A stretch of 64,000 nt of DNA, from positions 27,982,433 to 28,046,432 of the forward strand of contig NC_081135.1 of assembly GCF_958295425.1 (NCBI RefSeq). Direction: 5' to 3'. Positions 42,480-51,058 of the stretch are shown here, piece by piece. Source of the stretch: Solea solea. Taxonomy: Eukaryota > Chordata > Actinopteri > Pleuronectiformes > Soleidae. Under the pieces are notes generated by a model. It searched no databases, was not told where the DNA came from, and saw only the letters and a program-made list of their open reading frames with translations. Position 1 is the first letter of the stretch. Every line of letters begins with the position of its first letter. The position numbers and the translations under genes were made by a program.

Positions 42480-45400
42480 CGTATTTGTAACCTCTTTTGG
42501 ACATTTCCTGGCACAAACATTGACCTTGTCAGGTCCAATAGTCCTAATGGAGACCAAAACCCACTCCCAATGAGGCAGAACCTGATTTCTTATGAATTGT
42601 GTTTAGGTGGAGGTTAGATATTAACCAGTTATGGTTTAAGTTAGTGATAACACTGCGTTTAGGCAAATTAATGGAAGCCAATGCAAAGTCCTGATAAGAA
42701 TAGCTGCGCAAATCTGTGTGTGTTGCTATGGTAGTGCTCTTGGACCTTGGCGAGGAAAGGGAGCAACTCCCCCCACTTCAAACACTCTCTGATGCAGGAC
42801 AGAGGAGAAAGGCTGGGTCAGACAGGAAGCAGCTACATACACACACAATACAATAATATTTGATATTATAAGGAGGCTATTTTAATGTCATATATCACAA
42901 CGTGGTTTGTTTGTCCTAACAAAATTGCACCTACTTTGCATTTAAAGTAGAGGGAAACATTGCAGATTAATAGCAGGAATACGCTAGCACAAAAAGTGAG
43001 TTTATTTAAACCTTACACTGACGCATAACGAGTAGGTGCTCTCTCTCACTCACACAGACAATGACCTGATCTGACTGCCATGCAGCTATTTCTTACTCTA
43101 TAATGACAAAAATTCAAGAGACATTTACCAAGCATTATGTGGATCAGGAGAAGAGGAGACAACAGGATAAGGTGACTTTGTACCTATAGTGTGCAAGCTG
43201 AAAAATTCACACACTATTTATCATGACAACACTGAAACAGATGGTTAAATGCAGGGTCAAGTGCTGCAACACTCTGGCTGCCATCGACAGGAAGAATAAA
43301 TTACTTTCCTTAGCCAAATCTTGGTTGAATCTAAGGCCAGCCCCCAGCAAGTTAGTTCAAGGCTTAGCTTATGGGTTTCCCTCTTTGAACACCAGCTCTT
43401 GGATCTTGTAGTGGCATTAGGGTTTTTGGGTGTGTCCCACAGTTTAACTTTCTGACATTTATCCCTCTCATGCAGTATATTTAAACATACTGGGAAATGA
43501 GCAACAGCTGTAGGTATGAAGGACTGCTGTAAAAGAGCAATGTCAACATTTGAAATTAGAGAAACAATGACCCCGGCATTATAAGTAAATCTGTCCCCTC
43601 TCCAACATGGAGGGATATCCTTAACAGAGAGGAACCTGCTCCAGGGGAGGTTTACTGGTGAAGCACATATCATTGTTGTTTGTTAAAAGGATAGATTTGG
43701 ACAAAACTTAAGCGGATCCTTCAAAATGACTGAAGCTGGTCAAATTAAAGTTAATCATAAAACAGTTCTTGGACCAAATACACATCTCGAGGAAGCAATA
43801 AGAGAATGTCCCACAGGCAGTCACTTTCCAGATCGGGATCAAAACAAAAATGTAATCATTTATTTGTTGGCGGAGATTAAGTACCAACTAATGGAAAATT
43901 CTGACTCCAGATCCATATCACCCATCACAGTCTAATCCTTTCTTCCTTGAGCCATAACCTACATCCCAGAAAATGTAATGAAATCCATTCTCTGCCTTTC
44001 ACAGACAGACAAACAAACAAATGCAGGAAAAACATAAACTCCTTGGAGAGGGTTAGTAATATAGATGAAGAGCACAGCACAAGGCAGTAATAATTAGGCA
44101 TACATTTGTCAAATAATTCAAGTAACTGCAGGTCTCAGTGATAACCTAATGATTTCTGTTTTAAATCATTATAAAGAGACATTTTAAGTTTGAACTGAAG
44201 ATTATTCCAGGGCCAGGGAACAATCTTTCGTTCAAACTCAAACCTAAAATCCTGAATTCTCTGAGCAAAAAACAAAACAAAAAAGCAGGACTGTCCAATG
44301 AACCACACATACGCAGTTTCATTCCTGAAAGTCGTTTGCACTAGAAAGACAAGGAGCTGAATCACAATGGCTCAGAATGACTGGTATGTTGCTGGCATCA
44401 TGTCTGTGTTTATTTCCTACCCTTGGGGCAAAAAGAGTTGGCAGTTCTGTTGACTCAGTTATTATGATTGCCGCATGGAGAGAGAAATGTGCATGTCCAG
44501 AGTTAAAAAATGTCACAACACTCTTTGCAGCTGGGAGGACGAAGCTTGTACTTATGACAACCACACTGTAAACTTTGCTATGTGCCAAGAAAAATATGCA
44601 TAATGCTGTGGAGGCACAGTGGACCTCATTCACTTTACACAGCCAAGTTTTCCAAACTTCAACAGTTATTCCGATACAATTATTTTGTCATCCTTCACAT
44701 TTGTCCACGTTGTTTGATTATAATGTCAAACACATGTAAATGAATGTGCTAATCCTCTCAGTTACACTATGTCTGACTTAGTGATCCTCTCAGTGGCCTG
44801 AACTGAGAGTTGCTTCAAGTCAGTGCAGGAGTTCCAGAAACCTTGGCAACCCTGCTTTAAAATATTCTGAAATGTGATAGTAGTGCTGTTTTAAACACTA
44901 AATGTAGCTGTTTATTACATATTTTCCATTTTTTTCCCATATATTTACCAATTCACCATCGATTTAAGTCAACCATGAGAGACAATGCTCTGGTAACTTG
45001 CAAACTTGTCAGACACACCCATTGTTTTAGAGCAGCACATATGTATAATTGCAGTGTTTGCCTGCGGTGCCTTTGAGTTAGTTTTATTATTTTCACAATA
45101 ACAAGTAGGTTAAAGTCACAAGGGTTTTTGTGCAGTTTTTCCACTTTAGATGTGAGGGTCTAAGGATAGCGGATATATTCATCTCATCCTGATGCGAACA
45201 ACCTCTTAAAAGTATAATTCTTTAACTTGTTTACATAGCATTTACCTCCGACAGTCATTTGTTAGAGCTACACACTGTAAACACGATGGCTCCTTACAAT
45301 ACACACAGGTTATATTAAGAAATACACTACTGTTTCAAAGCAGAAATCATTATGTCCATTCTCTCTTCTGAACTTCATAAACTTTTTTCTACATTTTGTA

Positions 45401-46461
45401 GTAAAAACAAAATAGAGTTGGTTAAGACGGCACTGCATGGACTGTGAGGAGAAATAAATATCGATGCTTTGAAAGGTCTTATTGATCAGAATGGAAATGC
45501 AGATAAATATAAACTACTTCTTGCTGGATACTCACGCAGGTGAAGTGATGGTTTTGTTGCAAGTTCTCTCCTCCTCCGACTCTTGGTCTGAGCTACTGCT
45601 GGCTGTGGTCTCATAGTCCAAGGCCTCCTGCTGGCCTCTCTGCTCGGACTGGCCAAGGTAGGTGGTCTCTCTGAGCTCCTTGTTGGAAGATGACGCTGTG
45701 CATAAATCTAGCCAAAGGAAATATGGTTTGCTCCAAGCTTGGCCATAAAGCCCTGCCTGTGTAGAATGCTGCTTTCTACCAGCCTCCTCCAGCACAGATC
45801 TGGATGGCAGCTGGTCAACGTTCAACCTGCCACCGCAAGACTGCACTGCAACTGGAGGAGCACAGCCCATGTTGGCTGCTCTCTCCTGTGAGACTGTCTG
45901 TGGGGGTGCAAAAAAGAGAGAGTAACCCTGGGACCTAATGTCCCCCCGGGAATCGGAAGGAGAAACGGCACTAAGTGTAAGAGGGGAGCGATGCACATCA
46001 CCACCATCTGGCCCACATTCATGAGCAGCATCAAAGCCATGCAGAGGACAAGCCTCTTGGCCATTGTGCTCAGGTACAGTGCCTAAAAACATGTCTGGTA
46101 CACCTGGTAAGAAGGAGACCTCCTGATGAGAAATTCTCTGATCTTCATTGAAGGACAGGAAGCTGAGGAGGGAAGCCGGGCTGCAGAGGAACCACTGATT
46201 GTCAGATGCCTGCTGACAGGAAAACATGGGTTTGGCAGGGACATTCAGGGAGCTCATGGGCAGGCAGGACTCCAGAGAGGGAAACGACAAAACGTTCAAC
46301 CACATCATCTGGGGGTCGTTGTCTTCTGTGAATCTGATGTCAGACCCAGACTCAGTACTTAGCACGGACCCCTTATTTGAGTCCACTCTGGCAGTAGAGG
46401 AAGGTGAGGACAGGTGGATGCCATGGCCCCGTTTCAGGATTTTAGTCAGAGCTGGGGCCAT
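34492..46461 (-). CDS. kansl1l: kansl1l, KAT8 regulatory NSL complex subunit 1-like (whole coding gene)
   Basis: Predicted scaffold of a MOF/KAT8 histone-acetyltransferase complex, acting in the nucleus. Fourteen coding exons on the minus strand join with matching phases: 45536-46461, 41736-41883, 40825-40914, 40246-40337, 39600-39771, 38663-38804, 38329-38460, 36962-37090, 36730-36833, 36374-36486, 36087-36147, 35890-36002, 35244-35355 and 34492-34629. They give 2472 nt, or 823 residues. The PEHE region (about residues 652-778) carries NDIVIPSSL and KLQYKDILTPRW, as in KANSL1/KANSL1L. The start (MAPALTKIL) matches the human KANSL1L start as I remember it, and the tail (PWKPRLFPL, then EALLC) matches KANSL1L better than KANSL1. 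A basic, NLS-like block lies at residues 568-610. The protein is shorter than human KANSL1L (close to 1000 residues). The gene family is sure; choosing the 1-like paralogue over kansl1 rests on remembered similarity. In known relatives the PEHE domain binds the KAT8 catalytic domain. Confidence 0.88.
35244..35355 (-). CDS. kansl1l: kansl1l coding exon 13
   Basis: Codes RLCDNGVGMCTSGEESSAEW and following residues. No family motif is visible, but the acceptor (ctctctggcag, with a tandem CAG giving a NAGNAG choice) and donor CTG|gtaaga are good. Both choices keep the frame into the last exon. Confidence 0.72.
35660..35886 (+). repeat. AGGACCTTTTCTGGC dispersed repeat, copy 2, abutting kansl1l exon 12
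   Basis: GTTTAGGACCTTTTCTGGCA, CTTATCAGGACCAGCAGTC, GGAGACTAAAATCTGGTCC, TGGTTAAGGTT and GAATGGAAGTTATTGTGTG, ending in a (GT)n. The kansl1l exon 12 donor begins inside this terminal (GT)n. Confidence 0.6.
35890..36002 (-). CDS. kansl1l: kansl1l coding exon 12 (PEHE domain, last part)
   Basis: Begins VEDLCDEFFGQRHMALEHWE, matching IEDLSDEVF.LRHKKYEEREQARW of KANSL1L, and ends in a basic KRKRCRRS stretch. Acceptor gcgcag. The donor AAG|gtgtac lies at the edge of a (GT)n-bearing dispersed repeat in the intron. Confidence 0.88.
36087..36147 (-). CDS. kansl1l: kansl1l coding exon 11 (PEHE domain, middle)
   Basis: Codes WRVVSTQSLMEHQADDEDGQ. WR plus the following acidic segment aligns with WREVDLQSL / WRMVVLQPL of the two mammalian paralogues. 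Strong poly-T acceptor, donor GGACAG|gtgagg. Confidence 0.88.
36374..36486 (-). CDS. kansl1l: kansl1l coding exon 10 (PEHE domain, first part)
   Basis: Contains SVNDIVIPSSLTKVKKLQYK and then DILTPR, the hallmark start of the PEHE domain (KANSL1 reads INNIVIPMS, EKLQYKEILTPSW). Acceptor ttgtag, donor CCTCG|gtatgg. Confidence 0.92.
36730..36833 (-). CDS. kansl1l: kansl1l coding exon 9 (acidic)
   Basis: Codes (D)EDDDDQYQPWELEEFSDG and following residues: an acidic linker between the basic block and the PEHE domain. Acceptor tgtcttag, donor TCTCAA|gtaata, phases consistent. Confidence 0.7.
36962..37090 (-). CDS. kansl1l: kansl1l coding exon 8 (basic, NLS-like)
   Basis: Codes a strongly basic stretch with HRQHARHRKSRD, RSRRRR and HRKRKQRRIR, likely nuclear-localising. 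Acceptor ttgtcatag, donor AAAAG|gtgtgt. The phase matches both neighbours. Confidence 0.78.
37766..37830. repeat. (ATAAT)n pentanucleotide microsatellite
   Basis: About 12 units of TAATA with one changed unit (ATACTATAAT). It lies in a kansl1l intron. Confidence 0.9.
38329..38460 (-). CDS. kansl1l: kansl1l coding exon 7
   Basis: Begins TPLAHDLQRTFAGEEWSQRP, matching the SLHFQSMLKSQWQNKP-like conserved helix of the family (LHFHFETLLKK in KANSL1L). Acceptor ctctacccag, donor AACA|gtaaga. One base is carried to the next exon. Confidence 0.78.
38663..38804 (-). CDS. kansl1l: kansl1l coding exon 6
   Basis: Codes a Ser/Cys-rich segment beginning DSLSSSSCSCSSCD, positioned like the CALCG-type cysteine segment of KANSL1, and ends HYVLSPLF. 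Acceptor attcctcag, donor TTTG|gtatgc. Confidence 0.75.
38862..39000. mobile_element. fragment of the ATTAATCGATTA-type hAT MITE
   Basis: GGACTGCAGTTAATGATTAC followed by TTAATAATCAATTAATCTGT and a GATCAGTGTTTTC segment match the left half of the MITE at 18947. It lies in a kansl1l intron and lacks the right half. Confidence 0.45.
39600..39771 (-). CDS. kansl1l: kansl1l coding exon 5
   Basis: Carries ARTRPLLFCQKPKLF, which matches the conserved ARTRPVLSCKKRRL core of KANSL1 and the ARTRPLQSF core of KANSL1L. Acceptor tctctgcag, donor CAACAG|gtaggc, with phases consistent on both sides. Confidence 0.85.
40246..40337 (-). CDS. kansl1l: kansl1l coding exon 4
   Basis: Codes SAQVSSLIPPLSFSPP and following residues. 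This matches the family segment in which leucine/proline-rich IAPLNLSP-type sequence follows NMEKQ. Enters in phase 0 and leaves two bases. Acceptor attacag, donor CATAAG|gtacaa. Confidence 0.78.
40825..40914 (-). CDS. kansl1l: kansl1l coding exon 3
   Basis: Thirty codons, phase 0 at both ends, starting GQVVLAA, which continues the KG(L/I)VVL motif that follows the helical segment in KANSL1 proteins, and ending RLLHNMEKQ. Acceptor gtcgaag, donor AGCAG|gttggt. Confidence 0.82.
41736..41883 (-). CDS. kansl1l: kansl1l coding exon 2
   Basis: Frame reads SRWLEERAEVGSSWSWLQ and then LSELEGRIQQLVELHKHVRS, the characteristic KANSL1-family WNWLQ.HVSDLEYRI.Q helical segment. The carried-over GC plus C completes an Ala codon. 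The acceptor is a run of three CAGs, so alternative NAGNAG use could add or remove one or two Ser codons. The donor is ACCAAA|gtaaac. Confidence 0.85.
42446..42725 (+). repeat. AGGACCTTTTCTGGC dispersed repeat, copy 3, with (GT)n at both ends
   Basis: Begins at a (GT)n (42446-42476), followed by GGACATTTCCTGGCACAAAC, ACCTTGTCAGGTCCAATAG, GGAGACCAAAACCCACTCCC, GGAAGCCAATGCAAAGTCCT and a final GTGTGTGTTG. It lies in a kansl1l intron. Confidence 0.6.
43200..43690. other. unassigned intronic block with a 138-codon antisense open frame
   Basis: The minus-strand frame 43257-43673 reads WSRFLSVKDIPPCWRGDRFT and on to VIVSLISNVDIALLQQSF. It looks like a decayed retroelement rather than an exon: no splice sites fit and no phase matches kansl1l. 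Its family is not recognised. Confidence 0.3.
43690..44060 (+). repeat. teleost dispersed repeat ending in CAGACAGACAAACAAACAAA
   Basis: AAAATGACTGAAGCTGGTCA, ACATCTCGAGGAAGCAATAAG, GAGAATGTCCCACAGGCAG, CCAGATCGGGATCA and the end CAGACAGACAAACAAACAAA with CATAAACTCCTTGG match a widespread fish element by memory. It lies in a kansl1l intron. Class is not assigned. Confidence 0.45.
45536..46461 (-). CDS. kansl1l: kansl1l coding exon 1 (large N-terminal exon)
   Basis: Contains the ATG at 46461-46459 (GCGGT before the ATG) and codes about 308 residues, mostly low-complexity and Ser-rich, ending in an acidic/Ser patch (TASSSSDQESEEE) that aligns with the DSD-TDSSS patch of KANSL1 and KANSL1L. The open frame continues 14 codons upstream of the ATG without another ATG. 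The donor is CCTGC|gtgagt at 45535, and two bases are carried over. Mammalian orthologues split this region over several exons and include a coiled-coil stretch not seen here. Confidence 0.82.
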
Positions 46462-46962
46462 ACCGCCTTCTGAGCCACTGATGTTGTTGACAGCCAAGGC
46501 CAAACTTCACAGACTGCACCTTAAATGAGAGTGAGGGGGGGATTCACACATTGATTTAACGTGAGGTCAGCAGTAAAAATATGTAGAAGACCGGCAGCTC
46601 TTTGAAAGTATAAAACAAACACCTGACCTGCTGCATCACATCACTGTTTAATCTGCGCTGTTGCATTTGTGCCCATTGGAATATGTCAAGAAATACTCAT
46701 GTCTGTCTAGAGCAGTTAAAAGTGTATAGAATTTTTCCAGTTGGACTTACTTTTTTTATTTCTCACATGAAGTCAAAGAATGTTGTGGTTTTCCTCATAC
46801 CTTCCCCACAATTCCAATTTTCCAGGCCAGTCACATGACCTCAAGACAATTTTCTTCTCTGCAGATTCAATTCACATTTACCTTTTATGTCAAACTATTT
46901 CACATCGCCAACTTTATACAAAAGCTCAAGATTTCATTAAATTCCCAGTAATTCCTTCAGGG

Positions 46963-47040
46963 CTGGGAGATACGGCCAAAATCATGATCATGATTTATAA
47001 AAAATAATATGAATGATAAAATGTCAGATAGCTGCAGATT
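46963..47040. mobile_element. fragment of a GGGCTGGGmGATAyGG MITE
   Basis: CAGGGCTGGGAGATACGGCC followed by AAAATCATGATCATGATT is the left end of the same type of element as at 18314. It lies in the kansl1l first intron. No matching right end was found with confidence. Confidence 0.35.
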
Positions 47041-47558
47041 GAGTTTTGCTCCTGGGTGCAAGTTTGAGACAAAAAGTTAATTGTGGTTTTTCTTTGTGGA
47101 CAGAAAATGATTAAAACATGTGATGTGATGCAAGACAAATTTCAGGCATGTTCTGACAATTAAGTATTCCTGTATTGTAGCATAGCTCATTTCCCAGTAC
47201 GTTTAAAAATATTTATATTATAAATAGAACAATATAATATAACAAAGACGTTTATGAGACAGAAACGATGTGCAATAGAGTCAGTGGTTAAGCGTTTAAA
47301 TAGCAAGTCTCAATTACTTTTCTGGTCACAAATATTAGTCGAAACTTTTTTCACTCCCCAGAAATGGGCATTATGTCCATATCGGTCGGGCTGTAAAAAC
47401 AGGCGTCGCCGTATTTTCCACGCTACTTCTCGTCTGGAGTGGTTAAAAAGCAGTAAAGTGTGTGCGGACATGATATTAGCTGTCACTTAAATGTGTGGAT
47501 GGAGCAGTAAGGCGCAACAGTAACGGACGTTAACGACACGGACAGCACAAACACTCAC

Positions 47559-47640
47559 CTGCAGGAGCTAAAGAAATCACTGCCTCAACATCGCTGATAA
47601 TTATTCCAACGGGCTTTGAACGTGACATCTCTATTTTGTT
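47559..47640 (-). other. kansl1l: kansl1l 5' untranslated exon (donor end defined, transcription start not)
   Basis: On the minus strand the sequence CTGCAG is followed by a consensus donor gtgagt at 47558-47553. The next strong acceptor is the ggtgcag just upstream of the kansl1l start exon (exon edge near 46514). This gives a non-coding first exon and an intron of about 1 kb. The upper limit given here is arbitrary, because the transcription start cannot be read from sequence. Confidence 0.5.
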
Positions 47641-47900
47641 TCAATACTTCCGTTTTCTCATCCGTAACAAATGAGCAAATGAAACGTGACGTTTTCGCCT
47701 CCGAGTCCAACTCAGTTCTGTGCAACCTGACACTGACTTCTTCAGTCACAGTCAGTCACTCACCGACAGACAGAGAGAGAGAGAGAGCGAGACAGAGAGA
47801 GGCTGGACCACATTCGTGATGCCTTCAAGTTCTCTGCACAAGCTCCGACACGAGAGCGCTCCAAGTGAACATCTTGCTCGTATTTTCCTGCGGTTACGGC
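47640..47900 (-). promoter_or_regulatory. putative kansl1l promoter region
   Basis: The DNA just 5' of the kansl1l first exon is richer in CpG than its surroundings, contains a (GA)n tract near 47770-47810 and lacks an obvious TATA box. It is inferred to be the promoter from position only. Confidence 0.35.
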
Positions 47901-48774
47901 GTCTACGTTTAAAAATTAAGTACAACATGTAGAACAAGAATCTGGTGGACGTCACAGAAAACAATTTATTTTTTATTTTTTTATGATTATTATTATTTAA
48001 ATAAAAGTGCCTTACAGAAAACAATTGTAATGTTATTTGTTGTTCAGTGGCGTGCACAGACATTTGGAAGGGCAGGGGTGAAAATTAAAAGGGCACCTAC
48101 TGCGATAAATGATTTAACCAGTCATAGTAACCTGCCTTAGCTGAAGGTTTCTGATGTTCTAATGTTAAAATGTCAACCTTTTAAAAAACAAAAACAAACT
48201 AGTTCTCCATTTTTAAAAAAGGACAAACGTCATCAGTTTATGTCCAACCAGCTGCAGTCCCCCACGTCAAATATAAATGTCTAACATCTATCTGATGGGG
48301 TAACTTGTTTCAGAGAGCCACCTGAGATTTTTTTTTTTTTTAAAGACTCACTAGCAAATGCAGCCACTTCAGTCCCTGGATGAAAACAATTGTGCAATGT
48401 CAGATGTTGGGTTAACAAAAACAAAACAATACTAGTGGTTTCTACCACAGAAATTTAGGATACATTTGCATTCAAAATACAACTCTTTACACAAACCTCT
48501 AATGCTGCGGATGGAAGTGTCAGACCAAACTCCTGGTTTGGGTTTTCACTGAGGTCTTATTAGATGGAAGACCAGCAGTTTGCCTCAAACAGATGGAAAC
48601 TTCAGTGCATCATGTGTTTTGTGATGTGATGAGTGGTTATGGGTCAGTGAAGGCAGGGGGTTCTGGGTTGGATGAGTCTCTGGCTTTAGGTGTTGAAATC
48701 TCAGGGCTGGATCTGTGACCATGATGTAGTAGCCATTGAGCCATGTGTATAGTTTGGTAGGCTCTGGTGCAGTC

Positions 48775-48780
48775 CTACAT
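48775..48780 (-). CDS. unidentified gene, terminal coding exon (ATG TAG)
   Basis: After a strong poly-T acceptor (tttttttccag) the continuing frame reads one Met codon and then TAG. The 3' untranslated region would follow. A competing frame from the previous exon stays open here for about 60 codons. Confidence 0.35.
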   Translation of the reverse strand: M

Positions 48781-50613
48781 CTGGAAAAAAGTAAATATGG
48801 ATTAAACAGAGTACCACCTCACAGAATATACCTGAAGACATCCCGTGTCAGAGAGACGTTCACCTTGGGAAAGGTCCTCATCGCAGCCACACAGGACAGG
48901 ATTTTTCCAGGTTGTGGTGTCCAACATGGAGTCTTCATCACTTCTTCAAAACAAGGTAGCATTTGATAAATCACAATAAAAAAAGGTAAACGAATTACAA
49001 AAACCCTCAGATAGCTCACCTGATCAAGTTTGTCAGGTCTTCTAATATCCAGTCAGGGTTCACCGGTGGATGCCCTCCCCAATCTCTACCTGCCTTTCCC
49101 ATTCTACATTTTGCCAAGCTACCCCTGCCTCCAACCACAATTCAATAACACCAAGCTTCATGTCCTATAGATTTCTCGGCAAAAATCAGATATCCACTCA
49201 CTTGGTGCCTCAGTTTGCTACCAATTTGGGATGATATTTACCAAAATGTCTTGGCTTGCTGGATGAAAAGCTGTGTCTTCTTATACCCTCATCTTGCCAA
49301 GCATGAAATCAATTCCACTTTCCAGTCCTCAGATCTCCTTTTCTCTCCCTGCAGCCTTACAATACTCATTGTTGTCACTGTAACATCTGTAAGAGGCAGA
49401 GGTTTCACAATTCGGCAACATGTGGCACTACTGACAAAGCAGACACCTGAAAATGCCTGACCTCAATTTGACCAAATGCTTCACTTTGTCAACAAGTGAT
49501 TTACATGACACACATGCTCATTCCAATTGTTTTGGAGGAAGATAAATGCATACCATGATAGGCTGAGTCACAGAACCAGATGGGTCCTTGTCTGATTTTG
49601 GAAACTGCACAGCCATGGTATGCCACTCAGTCAGGATCTGCAGCCAGATTTCCTCACTCACAGAAGGGGAAGGACAAAAGGCCTTACCATCTTTCTACTC
49701 AACTCAATTTACATTGTTCTGTTGTGGGGAGGAAAACCAGCTCATGAAATCCTGAGCGATTTAGCAAATTGAGCAATAAAGTTGCTCAAGTATTTATTCT
49801 GTTAAGTCATGCAAAGACCTTGCAATATTTTGCATGGTTTCCCAAAAGTTAAGGTCAGGTTACTGACCCCGAGAAAGTCAAATGCAATGATTTTGATGTC
49901 TTATTGTTGGGTATTTTAAGGTGTCTACTTTGTCAGCAGTCTAAACAAATCTTGCCAAACAAATGACACAGTGAATCGGGATACAGCTACCATTAGCAGA
50001 TGTAACTGCAGCAGTAGGTGTTAGAAAGCTGCAGGGAGAGAAAAAGATCTGGACACAAATTGGAAGAATCATTTAATGTGTAGCCCAAGAGTTTACCAGA
50101 GAGGAACTTTAGGGACCACCCCATAGAGAAGGTACTTACTGTTTGGAGATATACCAACCTTTTTTTGGTCCCTGGAACTACTTTGATCCAACAGGAAGTG
50201 GACAAACTTCAGTGTTTGATGTGGAAATTGTCAGTTGTGTTGATTTCATTTTCTTCTTTTATAGGCACACGTTTAATCTTCAGTAGTTATCTGTAGGCAA
50301 CTGGACTAACAAATCAGTTGCCGACAACCAAGTACTGAAGACAATGAACTTCACATTCAAGAAATACACCACACAAGTTTTAGATTGTTTCACCTACTCA
50401 GACAGGCTGCCAAAGAACCTTGAAACCCTGCACGAGTCAAGAACCTCATTCTTCCAAAGCACTTGCTCAGCAGTTCCACAAAGATAAACAAGGACTAGAT
50501 TAACATCTTTCATTTTCAGCTCACACAGAAAAGTGGACAATGTCACCTTGATACACTTCGAGTGGAGGCACGGCGGCCACCCAGAACAGAATTAAAATAG
50601 ACACTGAAAACAT
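48775..50613 (-). CDS. unidentified multi-exon gene between kansl1l and heg1 (partial model)
   Basis: I do not recognise this protein. Exon-like segments on the minus strand with good splice sites and coding-like frames are: a signal-peptide-like first exon at 50547-50613, an exon at about 49554-49656, one at about 49020-49089 or longer, one at 48832-48943 and a terminal ATG-TAG exon at 48775-48780. The last three join in frame through a 76-bp intron and a 51-bp intron, giving HPPVNPDWILEDLTNLIR, then SDEDSMLDTTTWKNPVLCG, then CLQM and stop. The links from the signal-like exon to the middle exons are not solved: the phases do not match directly, so small exons are missing or two genes are mixed. 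If the signal exon belongs, this is a secreted or membrane protein. PPVNPDW loosely resembles a cytokine-receptor box 1, but that is only a guess. Confidence 0.4.
48832..48943 (-). CDS. unidentified gene, penultimate coding exon
   Basis: Acceptor ccttgttttgaag, donor TTCAG|gtatat. Starting one base in, the frame is open and reads SDEDSMLDTTTWKNPVLCGC, an acidic then Cys-containing stretch. It continues in phase from the exon at 49020 (AG plus A). Another frame is also open across this exon and runs on to about 48590, so the reading frame is likely rather than certain. Confidence 0.45.
49020..49089 (-). CDS. unidentified gene, exon coding HPPVNPDWILEDL
   Basis: Donor GATCAG|gtgagc is strong. 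The frame RDWGGHPPVNPDWILEDL then TNLIR has a natural protein composition. The upstream edge is unclear: the acceptor at ggaaaggcag (edge 49089) is purine-rich, and the same frame stays open further up through GSLAKCRMGKAG, which includes an ATG in good context. Confidence 0.45.
49554..49656 (-). CDS. unidentified gene, exon coding EEIWLQILTEWHTMAVQF
   Basis: A pyrimidine-rich acceptor (ttgtccttccccttctgtgag) and donor CATG|gtatgc bound a segment where only one frame is open. It reads EEIWLQILTEWHTMAVQFPK and then SDKDPSGSVTQPIM, a plausible amphipathic helix followed by a loop. The acceptor could be four bases further in. It ends in phase 0, which does not fit the next recognised exon directly. 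Confidence 0.4.
50547..50613 (-). CDS. signal-peptide-like first coding exon
   Basis: ATG at 50613-50611 in a GCCATG context begins MFSVSILILFWVAAVPPLEV, a hydrophobic core followed by a plausible signal-peptidase region, then YQ and the donor CAAG|gtgaca. It ends with one base of a codon. Its place upstream of the other minus-strand exons makes it a candidate first coding exon of the unnamed gene. Confidence 0.38.
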
Positions 50614-51027
50614 GGCTACCCGCACAAATTCTATGTAATCTTACTATGTTCCCTGCTTTATATCAGTGTTTAATAGCCATTTTCAACAGGGTTTGTAAAC
50701 TGCTCTCACACTCCAAAGAGAAAACTAGTGATTTTACATTATTAGTTTTAGGTCTACTACATCCATCTGCAAAACAAACATAAGCAGCGATAAGTTTTCA
50801 TTCAGTTTACTGGTGTAAAAGGCCACCCAACAATAAAGATATTAACATATAATCACAAGTGACTGTAGAAAAAAGCTTTTATGGTCAAGTGTAAAAATGT
50901 CAGTACCAGACTTACATACACTATAAATTTGTGTTTAAATTAATGCCATATTATCAGTTAAATAAATCATGTTAATTAGCCCTAAAGTTTTGGTTGAAAT
51001 AGAAAATTGTCCAAATGTGTCACTCAC

Positions 51028-51058
51028 CAGTCTTGGGTCTTTGAGTCCGACCAGGTCT
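51028..51058 (-). other. candidate 31-bp 5' exon
   Basis: Bounded by acceptor cctgctcacag and strong donor ACTG|gtgagt. Could be an internal 5' untranslated exon of the unnamed gene. The frame RPGRTQRPKT is also open, so coding use cannot be excluded. Confidence 0.25.

Noticed and set aside
42700..42810. Possible kansl1l exon reading LSPLSCIRECLKWGELLPFL with FLAKVQEHY
   Set aside because: The acceptor gacccag and entry phase fit, and it faintly recalls LQMLLAKHVVKHY of KANSL1L, but the only donor leaves the wrong phase for the next exon and the rest runs into a repeat. It may be a dead exon.
50100..50220. Exon-like FVHFLLDQSSSRDQKKVGIS before a gtaagt donor
   Set aside because: The donor is good, but there is no pyrimidine-rich acceptor and its phase does not join the neighbouring candidate exons.
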